Made by a program: the position numbers and the translations under genes. A stretch of DNA of 5,879 nucleotides from contig JAJQHF010000094.1 in assembly GCA_021199975.1 (NCBI GenBank), forward strand, positions 1 through 5,879. The letters are read 5' to 3'. Shown here in pieces: positions 1 through 5,879 of the stretch. Numbering within the stretch: the stretch's first letter is position 1; each line of letters begins with the position of its first letter. The notes below the pieces were generated by a model. That model saw only the letters and a list, made by a program, of their open reading frames with translations, did not search any database and was not told the DNA's origin. This DNA is from Candidatus Gastranaerophilales bacterium. GTDB lineage: Bacteria > Cyanobacteriota > Vampirovibrionia > Gastranaerophilales > Gastranaerophilaceae.

Positions 1-1
1 A

Positions 2-1726
2 TGTGTGTCAATATTGGCTTATAATTTAGCAATTGCGGCTCCTCTTGTATATGATTTGGGTCAACCTGCGGTAAGAACGGATTATTCATCTCCGAATAAA
101 ATTAATTTATCGGGTAATGTAAATTTTAATGATAACGGACAATTGATAACTTTAAGTTTGAGAAACACTGATGTTCAGCAAGTTTTGAGAATGTTTGCGG
201 ATAAAGCAGGATTGAATATTGTTTTTCACTCCTCCGCTACAGGAACAGTTACTCTTGATTTGGTAGACGTAAAACTTGAAGATGCATTTAAAATGGTTAT
301 GAAAATGACTGATTTAACTTATGTAATAAAAGATAAAACTATTTTAGTTGTTTCTACTAAAAATGCTGAAAAATTAAACTTAACCAAAGATAATATTATG
401 GTTATCCCTGTTAAATATTCAGATGCGGCTTATTTAGCTCAATTTTTGAATACAAATGTATTTGGGTTAAATACCCCGGGGCTTTCTTACGGTCCTATAG
501 TTTCAACTAATGCCGAAAAAAATGAATTATTGGTATTCGGTACGGATAATGATTACCAGTTAGCTAAAAAAATTGTTGACAGATTTGACAGAAAACCTTT
601 AATGACAACATATAGAGTAAATCATACAACCCCGTTTGAAATGGCAAAAATGATTTGTCAAACTTTATTCCAGCTTCCGTTTGAAGGAAGTGTACCTGGT
701 TCAAGCAACGGAGCATATGTTTCAAAATTAAATGCGTCATTAAAAAGCCAATCTTCGGCAGAAAAGGCGGCTGAAGGTACGATAGGCGGCGGAACGGTTG
801 CATGTGTTCTTACAAGTGGAGTTACAACAGGAAATATCACTTCTTATCAATCCAAGCCAACTATGACGTTATATGTTCAGCAGGAATTGGGTACTCTCAC
901 TATGATGGGCGGAAGCGAACAGCAGGTTCAAATGGTGAATGATTTCATATTGGAAAATGACAGAAAACAGCCTCAGGCTTATCTTGAAATTGCAATCATT
1001 TCTTTATCGGAGGAAGGTTCAAAAGAATTTAACAATAATTGGCTATATGCAGGCAAACATTTAACCTTGTCTTTTGACGGTACGAATGGTGTTTCTTCAA
1101 ATGCATACAGCTGGCATGGTCCGAGCAGCGGTTCTGCTGTCCATTCTTTAACTCAGGAAATTTCTTATTTGATCTCAAACAGTAAAGCAAGAATGCTTGC
1201 TAACCCGAAAATTGTAATTACTAACGGTAAAAAATCTACAATTGACTTGACTCAAGATTATATTGAATCTACAACCGTTCAAATTTTAAGCAGTAACGGA
1301 TACTCTGATTCAAATTCAGTTCAAAAAACATTTGAAATCGGAGAAGATAACGGTATTAAAATTGAGGTGACTCCTTTTATCAGTCCTGATGGATATGTTT
1401 CTATGGATATTAAACCGGATTATTCGTCTGTATTAAGAGATGTAATGGATACATATTACGGTACACCTTACACCGCAGCTACATTACTTCAAAGACATAA
1501 TCTTGAATTAAAAAGTATAAGAATAAAAGATGAAGAGACATTGCTTCTTGGCGGTATGATTACAGAAAATGAAAGTGACACAGTAAGTAAAATTCCTATT
1601 TTGGGTGATATTCCAATAATTGGATTTTTCTTTAGAAATCAAGCAAAATCTATAACAAAAGATGAGTTGCTAATAATGATTACACCAAGAATAATAAAAG
1701 ATTCCGAGGATGTTGCCGAATTATAG
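2..1726 (+). CDS. pilQ: Secretin (PilQ/GspD family), 5'-truncated by the window edge
   Basis: Outer-membrane secretin, the multimeric gated channel through which a type IV pilus or type II secretion substrate exits. The frame is open to the first bases of the window. A GTG at 5 is possible but is probably internal, because the first residues (SILAYNLAIAA) look like the end of a signal peptide. Numbering from that GTG: residues 45-117 form an N0/STN domain (LSLRNTDVQQVLRMFADKAG, then a strand-helix-strand pattern); 131-196 form an N1 ring domain (VIPVKYSDAAYLAQFL, NELLVFGT); 199-318 form a second ring domain split by a Gly/Ser/Ala-rich insert at about 222-286; 322-564 form the secretin barrel. 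The barrel has the family signature near the end (IPILGDIPIIGFFFR at 530-544, ELLIMITPRII at 554-564). It is the first gene of the visible operon, 15 bases ahead of the ATPase. Family assignment is very secure; PilQ versus GspD is not, so the symbol is tentative. Confidence 0.93.
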   Translation, partial: CVSILAYNLAIAAPLVYDLGQPAVRTDYSSPNKINLSGNVNFNDNGQLITLSLRNTDVQQVLRMFADKAGLNIVFHSSATGTVTLDLVDVKLEDAFKMVMKMTDLTYVIKDKTILVVSTKNAEKLNLTKDNIMVIPVKYSDAAYLAQFLNTNVFGLNTPGLSYGPIVSTNAEKNELLVFGTDNDYQLAKKIVDRFDRKPLMTTYRVNHTTPFEMAKMICQTLFQLPFEGSVPGSSNGAYVSKLNASLKSQSSAEKAAEGTIGGGTVACVLTSGVTTGNITSYQSKPTMTLYVQQELGTLTMMGGSEQQVQMVNDFILENDRKQPQAYLEIAIISLSEEGSKEFNNNWLYAGKHLTLSFDGTNGVSSNAYSWHGPSSGSAVHSLTQEISYLISNSKARMLANPKIVITNGKKSTIDLTQDYIESTTVQILSSNGYSDSNSVQKTFEIGEDNGIKIEVTPFISPDGYVSMDIKPDYSSVLRDVMDTYYGTPYTAATLLQRHNLELKSIRIKDEETLLLGGMITENESDTVSKIPILGDIPIIGFFFRNQAKSITKDELLIMITPRIIKDSEDVAEL

Positions 1727-1741
1727 AAAGTAAAATAAACA

Positions 1742-3910
1742 ATGCCTTCTTCATTTTTAGATAGAATAAAATCAGTAATGGACTTTTCACTAATATCAAA
1801 ATTTGATATTAGTGATTTAAGTGCAAATTTTTATATTCCTATTTCAATTTCAAAAGGTTCTGTTTACATTTTAACAATTCAGCAAATAAATCAAGAATAT
1901 GTTAAAGAACGTGTTGCATCTATACTTAATAACAATAATATTGTTTTTAAAAGTATTAATGATTCTGATTTTCAAGCTGTAATTAATTATATTGAAGAAA
2001 AAACGAATGCAGAAAATTCTGTGAAAAATGAAGAAAATGCAGATATTGTTGAAAAACCTCAAAATTCAAATGGTAATATTTCTTTAAAATATGATAACAA
2101 TGACGATTTTGAAGAAGAAGAGGAGATTAATCTATCTGAAAATCCTATTGAAATGCCCGAAGGCGCAAATCCTGATAACAAGTATTTTTCTAAAAGACTT
2201 GGTGAAATTTTAATGGGAATGGGATATGTTACCGGCAGGGAACTTCAAGAAAGTTTGATTGATTCAAAGAAAAATCATGTTCCATTAGGTACAACTTTAG
2301 TAGAAAAAAATATAATAACTTTAGATAACCTAAAAAGAGCACTGTCCGCTCAGTATAATATGGAAACGGTTACGTCCGAACAGCTGAATATTTCTAATGA
2401 AGTTCTTGGTATGCTGCCAGAGGATTTTATTAAATCAAGTAAAGTTCTTCCTATCAGCTGTGATAATAAATATTTTGTTGTAGGAATGGTAAATCCCAAT
2501 GATAAAAATGTAATAAATAATATTGTATTTTTTACAAGCTTGCAGCCTAAAATTTTAATTCTTACTCATTATGAATTTATAATGTGTCTTTCAAAATATT
2601 TCAATGAGAATAAGAAAGCTACAAGTAAAATAATCAAAAAAATTAAAAAACAAGCATTGGCAAATGAAAGGGAAGAAACTCTTTTTGAACAGGCTCAAAG
2701 AGAGTTAAAAGATGATTCTGATATTGTTGTTAAGTTTGTAAATAAAATAATTTCTGATGGTATTGATATGAAAGCAAGTGATATTCATATTGAACCTCGT
2801 TTAGACGGCTATGTTGTCAGATACAGAAAAGACGGTATTCTTAGGGTTGCGTTAAATCTTCCGGAGAAAACGGAATCAGCAATATTGACCCGTTTAAAGG
2901 TAATATCCAAAATGAATATTGCGGAACACAGAAGACCTCAGGACGGTTCTTTCTCCATGACATATAATGACAGGGATTATGACTTCAGAATTAATACCCT
3001 TCCGGTAGGCGACGGCGAAAAAATGGTAATAAGAATTTTAGCGCCCGCTGTGTCTATGGCATCTTCTAAAGAAGAAATGGTCATTGTCGGAGCTTCAAAA
3101 GAAGATACTGAATTGATAAAAAAAATGGAAAGCGCACCGAACGGTATTATTTTAACTACAGGTCCTACCGGTTCAGGTAAAACAACTACGTTATATACCT
3201 TATTAAAGGCAATAAATGATGAAAAAATTAATATTACCACTATTGAAGACCCTGTCGAAATTAAGATTGACGGTATTAACCAATCCCAAATAAATGCTAA
3301 AGCAGGTATTACATTTGCATCTTGTATGCGTGCAATATTAAGACAAGACCCTGACGTTATATTAGTAGGTGAAATTCGTGATATTGAAACATTAGAAACA
3401 GCGATATCTGCCGCATTAACGGGTCACCTTGTATTGTCTACACTGCACACAAACTCAGCTGCTTCTACAATTACAAGGTTAATAGATATGGGCGCTAAAG
3501 ATTATCTTGTTTCTTCTACTTTAATAGGAATTATAGCACAGCGTCTTGTAAGAAATTTATGTCCTCATTGCAGAAAAGAATATTTTCCTTCAAGAGAAGA
3601 AGCTGAACTTGTAATTGCTGGCGGAGAAAAAGAAATTCAAGAATTTATGAAAACACCTGTTTATCAACCGAAGGGCTGTAGTAAGTGTAATTATGAAGGA
3701 TATACCGGGCGTCTTGGTGTGTATGAAATAATGCCTATTTCAAGAGAAATAAAAAAATTGATTTCACAAGGTGCTCATGATATTGAAATTGAAGAAGCTG
3801 CAGTTGGTGCAGGTATGAATACTTTGCAGCAAGCATGTTTAAAACATATTATAGATGGAAAAACTACAATATCCGAGTTTGTTCGTGTATTGGGACCTGT
3901 AAGGGAGTGA
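1742..3910 (+). CDS. pilB: GspE/PilB-family assembly ATPase with MshEN domain
   Basis: Cytoplasmic hexameric ATPase that powers pilus or pseudopilus assembly through the inner-membrane platform protein. Domains in order: residues 15-86, a partial MshEN-like half domain; 87-147, an acidic Asn/Glu-rich linker with a run of five Glu near 124; 148-287, a full MshEN (T2SSE_N) domain with two RLGxxL-type motifs; 325-435, the N2 domain (ASDIHIEPR at 345-353); about 450-722, the motor. The motor has Walker A GPTGSGKT (474-481), Asp box TTIEDPVE (499-506), Walker B with catalytic Glu544 (DPDVILVGEIRD), His box (His562, His569) and a zinc-type tetracysteine (Cys607, Cys610, Cys646, Cys649) typical of assembly ATPases and absent from PilT retraction ATPases. 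All key residues are present and the gene is intact. The ATG at 1742 has only a weak purine stretch upstream (gaaag, 1726-1730); no in-frame ATG lies beyond codon 13 until codon 138. GspE is the alternative name. Confidence 0.96.
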   Translation: MPSSFLDRIKSVMDFSLISKFDISDLSANFYIPISISKGSVYILTIQQINQEYVKERVASILNNNNIVFKSINDSDFQAVINYIEEKTNAENSVKNEENADIVEKPQNSNGNISLKYDNNDDFEEEEEINLSENPIEMPEGANPDNKYFSKRLGEILMGMGYVTGRELQESLIDSKKNHVPLGTTLVEKNIITLDNLKRALSAQYNMETVTSEQLNISNEVLGMLPEDFIKSSKVLPISCDNKYFVVGMVNPNDKNVINNIVFFTSLQPKILILTHYEFIMCLSKYFNENKKATSKIIKKIKKQALANEREETLFEQAQRELKDDSDIVVKFVNKIISDGIDMKASDIHIEPRLDGYVVRYRKDGILRVALNLPEKTESAILTRLKVISKMNIAEHRRPQDGSFSMTYNDRDYDFRINTLPVGDGEKMVIRILAPAVSMASSKEEMVIVGASKEDTELIKKMESAPNGIILTTGPTGSGKTTTLYTLLKAINDEKINITTIEDPVEIKIDGINQSQINAKAGITFASCMRAILRQDPDVILVGEIRDIETLETAISAALTGHLVLSTLHTNSAASTITRLIDMGAKDYLVSSTLIGIIAQRLVRNLCPHCRKEYFPSREEAELVIAGGEKEIQEFMKTPVYQPKGCSKCNYEGYTGRLGVYEIMPISREIKKLISQGAHDIEIEEAAVGAGMNTLQQACLKHIIDGKTTISEFVRVLGPVRE
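1787..1815. repeat. Perfect 14-bp inverted repeat inside the ATPase gene
   Basis: The left arm TCACTAATATCAAA (1787-1800) and right arm TTTGATATTAGTGA (1802-1815) are exact reverse complements around a single central base, A1801. The palindrome fills codons 16-25 of the ATPase gene, encoding SLISKFDISD, and starts 45 bases after the start codon. In RNA it would fold into a hairpin of about 12 bp once a small loop is allowed; as DNA it has the symmetry of a dimer-bound operator. No T-run follows directly, so a simple terminator is unlikely. Function unknown. Confidence 0.85.
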
Positions 3911-3922
3911 GAATAAGAACAA

Positions 3923-5122
3923 ATGAGATATGAATACGAAGCTGAAAAATGGAATGGTCAAGCCGTAAAAGGCAGGATTGATGCTAAATCAGAGACAGAA
4001 GCTAAAGTCCGTGTCAAGAATATGGGGTATAAAAATATCCGTATTTCGACTTCCTCCGGTGTGGAAAAATCTGCCTCTAAAACAGCTGTTTTGCAATCTC
4101 TTTCTTTAAAAGAAAAGATTGACTTTACGCAAACTTTTTTAACTTTGAATAAAGCCGGATTACCTATTATTGAAAGTTTGATTTTTATTGAAAAAGATGC
4201 GGCTTCAAGACAAGTCAGAATGCTTGCTCAGGAAATAAAGAGGCAAGTTATTGCCGGTTATACATTATCTGATACAATTTCTAAATATCCTAATTTATTC
4301 GGTCAGGTTTATATTGGTTTGGCAAAAGCCGGTGAAGATTCCGGTGAAATGGATAAAACTTTTGAACGTTTAATTGAGCTATTAAGAAAGCAGGGTGATA
4401 TAAAAGGTAAAGTTATATCTTGTTTAACTTATCCTATTTTCGTTGTAATATTAGCAATTGCCGTAGTTTTAGTTATGTTAATGTTTGTATTTCCTGCATT
4501 CAAAGATATGTTTGACCAGCAAGGTAAATCGCTGCCTGCTATTACTCAATTTTGTATTGATTCCGGTGAATTTCTTAAAGATAAGTGGTTTGCAATTCCG
4601 ATTGGTATTGCTGTCATTATATTTACAGGTATGTATTTGTTTAAATGGGAACCTTCTAAACGAAAAATAGATGAAATTTCGCTGAAGATACCTTTAATTT
4701 CTGAGTTAATAAAAGCATCTTCTTTTTCTAACTTTTTAACGGTATTGCAAATTGCCTATGATGCCGGTATTCCTATTATAGATTGTTTGTATTTGTCTAG
4801 AACGACTTTATCAAATTCTGTAATGCAGGATTCTATAAAGATATCAATCAAAAAAATGCAGGCAGGTGCTCACTTATCGGAATCATTAAAGGCTGCAAAT
4901 CTATTTCCTAAAATGATTTTATTTATGGTTTCAACAGGGGAACAGTCAGGTCGTTTAGGTGAGTTGATGATACAATGTGTGCAGCACATAGATCAACAGT
5001 TGGATTTAATTATTGATACAATAGGTAAATTAATTGAACCTATTTTGTTAATATTTATCGGGGTAATTGTATGTTTCCTTGCGTTATCTCTATATTTACC
5101 TCTGTTTCAGTCATATTCGTAA
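3923..5122 (+). CDS. pilC: Inner-membrane platform protein, GspF/PilC family
   Basis: Polytopic inner-membrane protein on which the assembly ATPase acts to lift pilin or pseudopilin subunits into the filament. Its 399 residues are the usual family length. Residues 1-45 are the conserved N-terminal segment (YEYEAEKWNGQAVKGRIDAK, then a helix ending in MGYKNIRI). Two T2SSF repeats follow, at about 66-190 and 267-391. Each has the expected Gly-Glu signature: GLAKAGEDSGEMD (132-144) in the first and MVSTGEQSGRLGEL (335-348) in the second. Hydrophobic segments at about 169-190, 222-241 and 369-392 fit the three-membrane-helix topology. It begins 12 bases after the ATPase stop. The last ATPase codons contain AAGGGAG (3901-3907), a plausible ribosome-binding site although 15 bases from the ATG is long; this suggests the two genes are translated in a coupled way. 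No damage seen. GspF is the equally valid name if this is a type II secretion system. Confidence 0.95.
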   Translation: MRYEYEAEKWNGQAVKGRIDAKSETEAKVRVKNMGYKNIRISTSSGVEKSASKTAVLQSLSLKEKIDFTQTFLTLNKAGLPIIESLIFIEKDAASRQVRMLAQEIKRQVIAGYTLSDTISKYPNLFGQVYIGLAKAGEDSGEMDKTFERLIELLRKQGDIKGKVISCLTYPIFVVILAIAVVLVMLMFVFPAFKDMFDQQGKSLPAITQFCIDSGEFLKDKWFAIPIGIAVIIFTGMYLFKWEPSKRKIDEISLKIPLISELIKASSFSNFLTVLQIAYDAGIPIIDCLYLSRTTLSNSVMQDSIKISIKKMQAGAHLSESLKAANLFPKMILFMVSTGEQSGRLGELMIQCVQHIDQQLDLIIDTIGKLIEPILLIFIGVIVCFLALSLYLPLFQSYS

Positions 5123-5138
5123 GAAAGGGTATTAATAA

Positions 5139-5432
5139 ATGTACGATGAAAATATAACAGATGAAAATAATAATTTTATTACCGGAATTTGGTCTGAAAG
5201 GGTTCTTGTAATAACGAAGGATTACCAAATAAAAGGTAATGTATTTATGCCAAAAACAGGAAGAAAAAATAGAGTTCTTTCTGATATATTGAACGGTTCA
5301 AAAAGGTTTGTTGCAATAAAGAATTGCGAAGTTGTACATAGAGAATTTCCAAATAGAAAAGCAGAAACTCACGATTTTCTTCAATTAAATTTAAATTCAA
5401 TTATTTTATTAAGACCATTAAGTGAAGATTAA
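5139..5432 (+). CDS. Small DUF6812-like protein of unknown function
   Basis: A 97-residue protein with no signal peptide, membrane helix or cysteine pair, probably cytoplasmic. The start is well supported: AAGAAAGGG (5121-5129) lies nine bases ahead of the ATG, the best ribosome-binding site in the operon. It follows the platform gene by 16 bases, so it is very likely cotranscribed. Residues 1-15 are acidic and Asn-rich. From residue 20 the pattern is strand-rich: RVLVITKDYQIKGNVFMP (21-38), a basic turn (KTGRKNRV), LSDILNGSKRFVAIKNCEVV (47-66), then FLQLNLNSIILLRP (80-93). That order (a modification-like strand pair, an LSDxLN segment, a strand, then a final hydrophobic strand) resembles DUF6812 proteins as I remember them, which suggests a small beta barrel. 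The match is from memory and needs a profile search. No function can be given; position suggests a partner or regulator of the pilus/secretion machine. Confidence 0.82.
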   Translation: MYDENITDENNNFITGIWSERVLVITKDYQIKGNVFMPKTGRKNRVLSDILNGSKRFVAIKNCEVVHREFPNRKAETHDFLQLNLNSIILLRPLSED

Positions 5433-5435
5433 TAC

Positions 5436-5464
5436 TTGATTTTCAAAAATGTTTATGTGATTAT
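5436..5464 (+). promoter_or_regulatory. Candidate sigma-70-type promoter for the tRNA
   Basis: TTGATT (5436-5441, four of six bases match the -35 consensus) and GATTAT (5459-5464, four of six match the -10) are 17 bases apart, the ideal spacing. A TGT immediately before the -10 fits an extended -10 element. Transcription would begin near 5471, about 75 bases upstream of the tRNA. In DNA this AT-rich such matches arise by chance, so this is a candidate only; the tRNA could instead be read from the upstream operon. Confidence 0.35.
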
Positions 5465-5471
5465 TAGAAAC

Positions 5472-5520
5472 AGAGGAGAGAGGACAAACAGTAAAAGACA
5501 AAGGTAAAAATCTCTTTTCT
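5472..5520 (+). other. Possible purine/pyrimidine stem in the tRNA leader
   Basis: AGAGGAGAGA (5472-5481) can pair with TCTCTTTTCT (5511-5520) over ten positions, including two G-U pairs, around a 29-base A-rich loop. It lies between the operon stop and the tRNA. It might mark a processing site or a weak 3' end for the operon mRNA, but the loop is large and no clean T-run follows. The purine arm looks like a strong ribosome-binding site, yet no ATG, GTG or TTG lies at a suitable distance after it, so no small gene is called. Confidence 0.25.
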
Positions 5521-5544
5521 TTATAAATTAATAATAGACAAAAT

Positions 5545-5621
5545 GGGCTATTAGCTCAGGTGGTTAGAGCGTACGCCTGATAAGCGTAAGGTCCCTGGTT
5601 CGAGTCCAGGATGGCCCACCA
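5545..5621 (+). tRNA. tRNA-Ile (anticodon GAU), CCA encoded
   Basis: Complete cloverleaf of 77 bases including CCA. The acceptor stem GGGCTAT (5545-5551) pairs with ATGGCCC (5611-5617) with one T-G wobble; the discriminator is A5618, followed by CCA. D arm GCTC/GAGC (5554-5557 and 5567-5570); anticodon stem TACGC/GCGTA (5572-5576 and 5584-5588) with loop CTGATAA and anticodon GAT at 5579-5581; T arm CCTGG/CCAGG (5594-5598 and 5606-5610) with loop TTCGAGT. GAU reads AUC and AUU isoleucine codons. Here it stands alone with its own terminator, not between 16S and 23S rRNA genes where this tRNA often sits in bacteria. Confidence 0.97.
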
Positions 5622-5623
5622 TT

Positions 5624-5651
5624 AAAAAAGCACCTTTAAGGTGTTTTTTTT
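5624..5651 (+). terminator. Intrinsic terminator after the tRNA
   Basis: CACCT (5631-5635) pairs with AGGTG (5639-5643) around a TTA loop, extended by an A-run (5624-5629) pairing with the T-run that begins at 5644. The eight-T tract directly after the stem is typical of factor-independent termination. It starts three bases after the tRNA CCA and should define its 3' end. The matching A-run on the left means it could also stop transcription coming from the right on the - strand. Confidence 0.88.
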
Positions 5652-5879
5652 ACAAAAATTCCGCTTCTATTATAGATTTGCTGTTTTAATGATCAAAAGT
5701 TTTCACAGTTGAATCAAATTTATTATGGTGTTTAAAATAGTATTTATTTGTTCTTGTTTTTACCATCTTATTAACTTGTTTAAAAATTTTTCTATTGTTT
5801 TTCCTAATAAAATCTCATTCCATAATTTTCTATAATTTCATTATTTAAAAATGTTTTTTAAAATATAATATTTATCTGA

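Noticed and set aside
1..24. ATG at position 1 as the secretin start
   Set aside because: It is in a different frame and meets a TAA after seven codons; the secretin frame instead begins upstream of the window.
564..840. Two overlapping - strand open frames inside the secretin gene
   Set aside because: They are antisense to a well-supported secretin domain and have no family features.
1871..2062. A 63-codon - strand frame rich in Ile, Phe and Asn
   Set aside because: Composition follows from the AT-rich ATPase N-terminal region on the other strand; no start signal.
2977..3240. An 87-codon - strand open frame
   Set aside because: Antisense shadow of the ATPase N2 and Walker A region; its Pro/Gly-rich segment is the complement of the P-loop codons.
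4485..4670. A 61-codon + strand frame inside the platform gene
   Set aside because: Out-of-frame shadow of a membrane-helix region, without its own ribosome-binding site.
5686..5766. A 26-codon open stretch on the - strand (MVKTRTNKYYF... to a TAA)
   Set aside because: Too short, no ribosome-binding site, Lys/Asn/Phe-rich as expected from AT-rich noncoding DNA; the frame extends only about 16 codons further upstream before a TGA. I considered a decayed transposase end but have no motif to support it.
5831..5836. Perfect TATAAT near the right edge
   Set aside because: No recognisable -35 at 16-18 bases upstream, and no gene start follows in the window; expected by chance in DNA this AT-rich.

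Overview
The window is AT-rich (roughly one third G+C by eye) and tightly packed on the + strand. It carries the core of a type IV pilus / type II secretion machine. A secretin forms a channel in an outer membrane, so the host has two membranes. The low G+C, the c-di-GMP-type (MshEN) assembly ATPase, the weak ribosome-binding sites and the small DUF6812-like protein would suit an uncultured gut-type relative of Cyanobacteria (Gastranaerophilales/Melainabacteria). That placement is inference; the window has no rRNA or other marker that proves it.

Layout: (1) 2-1726, a secretin whose reading frame runs off the left edge, so its true start and most of its signal peptide are missing. (2) 1742-3910, a 722-residue GspE/PilB-family ATPase with an unusual N-terminus: a half-domain that looks like a repeat of part of MshEN, an acidic linker, a full MshEN domain, then the motor. 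A perfect 14-bp inverted repeat (1787-1815) lies inside its first codons. (3) 3923-5122, a GspF/PilC inner-membrane platform protein. (4) 5139-5432, a 97-residue soluble protein with a good ribosome-binding site, probably DUF6812-like. Gaps between the four genes are 12-16 bases, so they look like one operon.

The next 112 bases (5433-5544) hold no gene. They contain a candidate promoter and a purine/pyrimidine stem. A tRNA-Ile(GAU) with encoded CCA follows at 5545-5621, then an intrinsic terminator at 5624-5651. The last 228 bases (5652-5879) are very AT-rich, and I see no supportable gene in them.

How the parts work together: in the cytoplasm the ATPase hydrolyses ATP and drives the platform protein, which extracts pilin or pseudopilin subunits from the inner membrane and stacks them into a filament. 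The filament, or a substrate pushed by it, leaves through the secretin. Pilins, prepilin peptidase, alignment proteins and a retraction ATPase are not in the window. Gene order (secretin-ATPase-platform) matches the D-E-F order of type II secretion operons, while the secretin and ATPase domains look at least as much like PilQ and PilB. The sequence alone does not settle pilus versus secretion.
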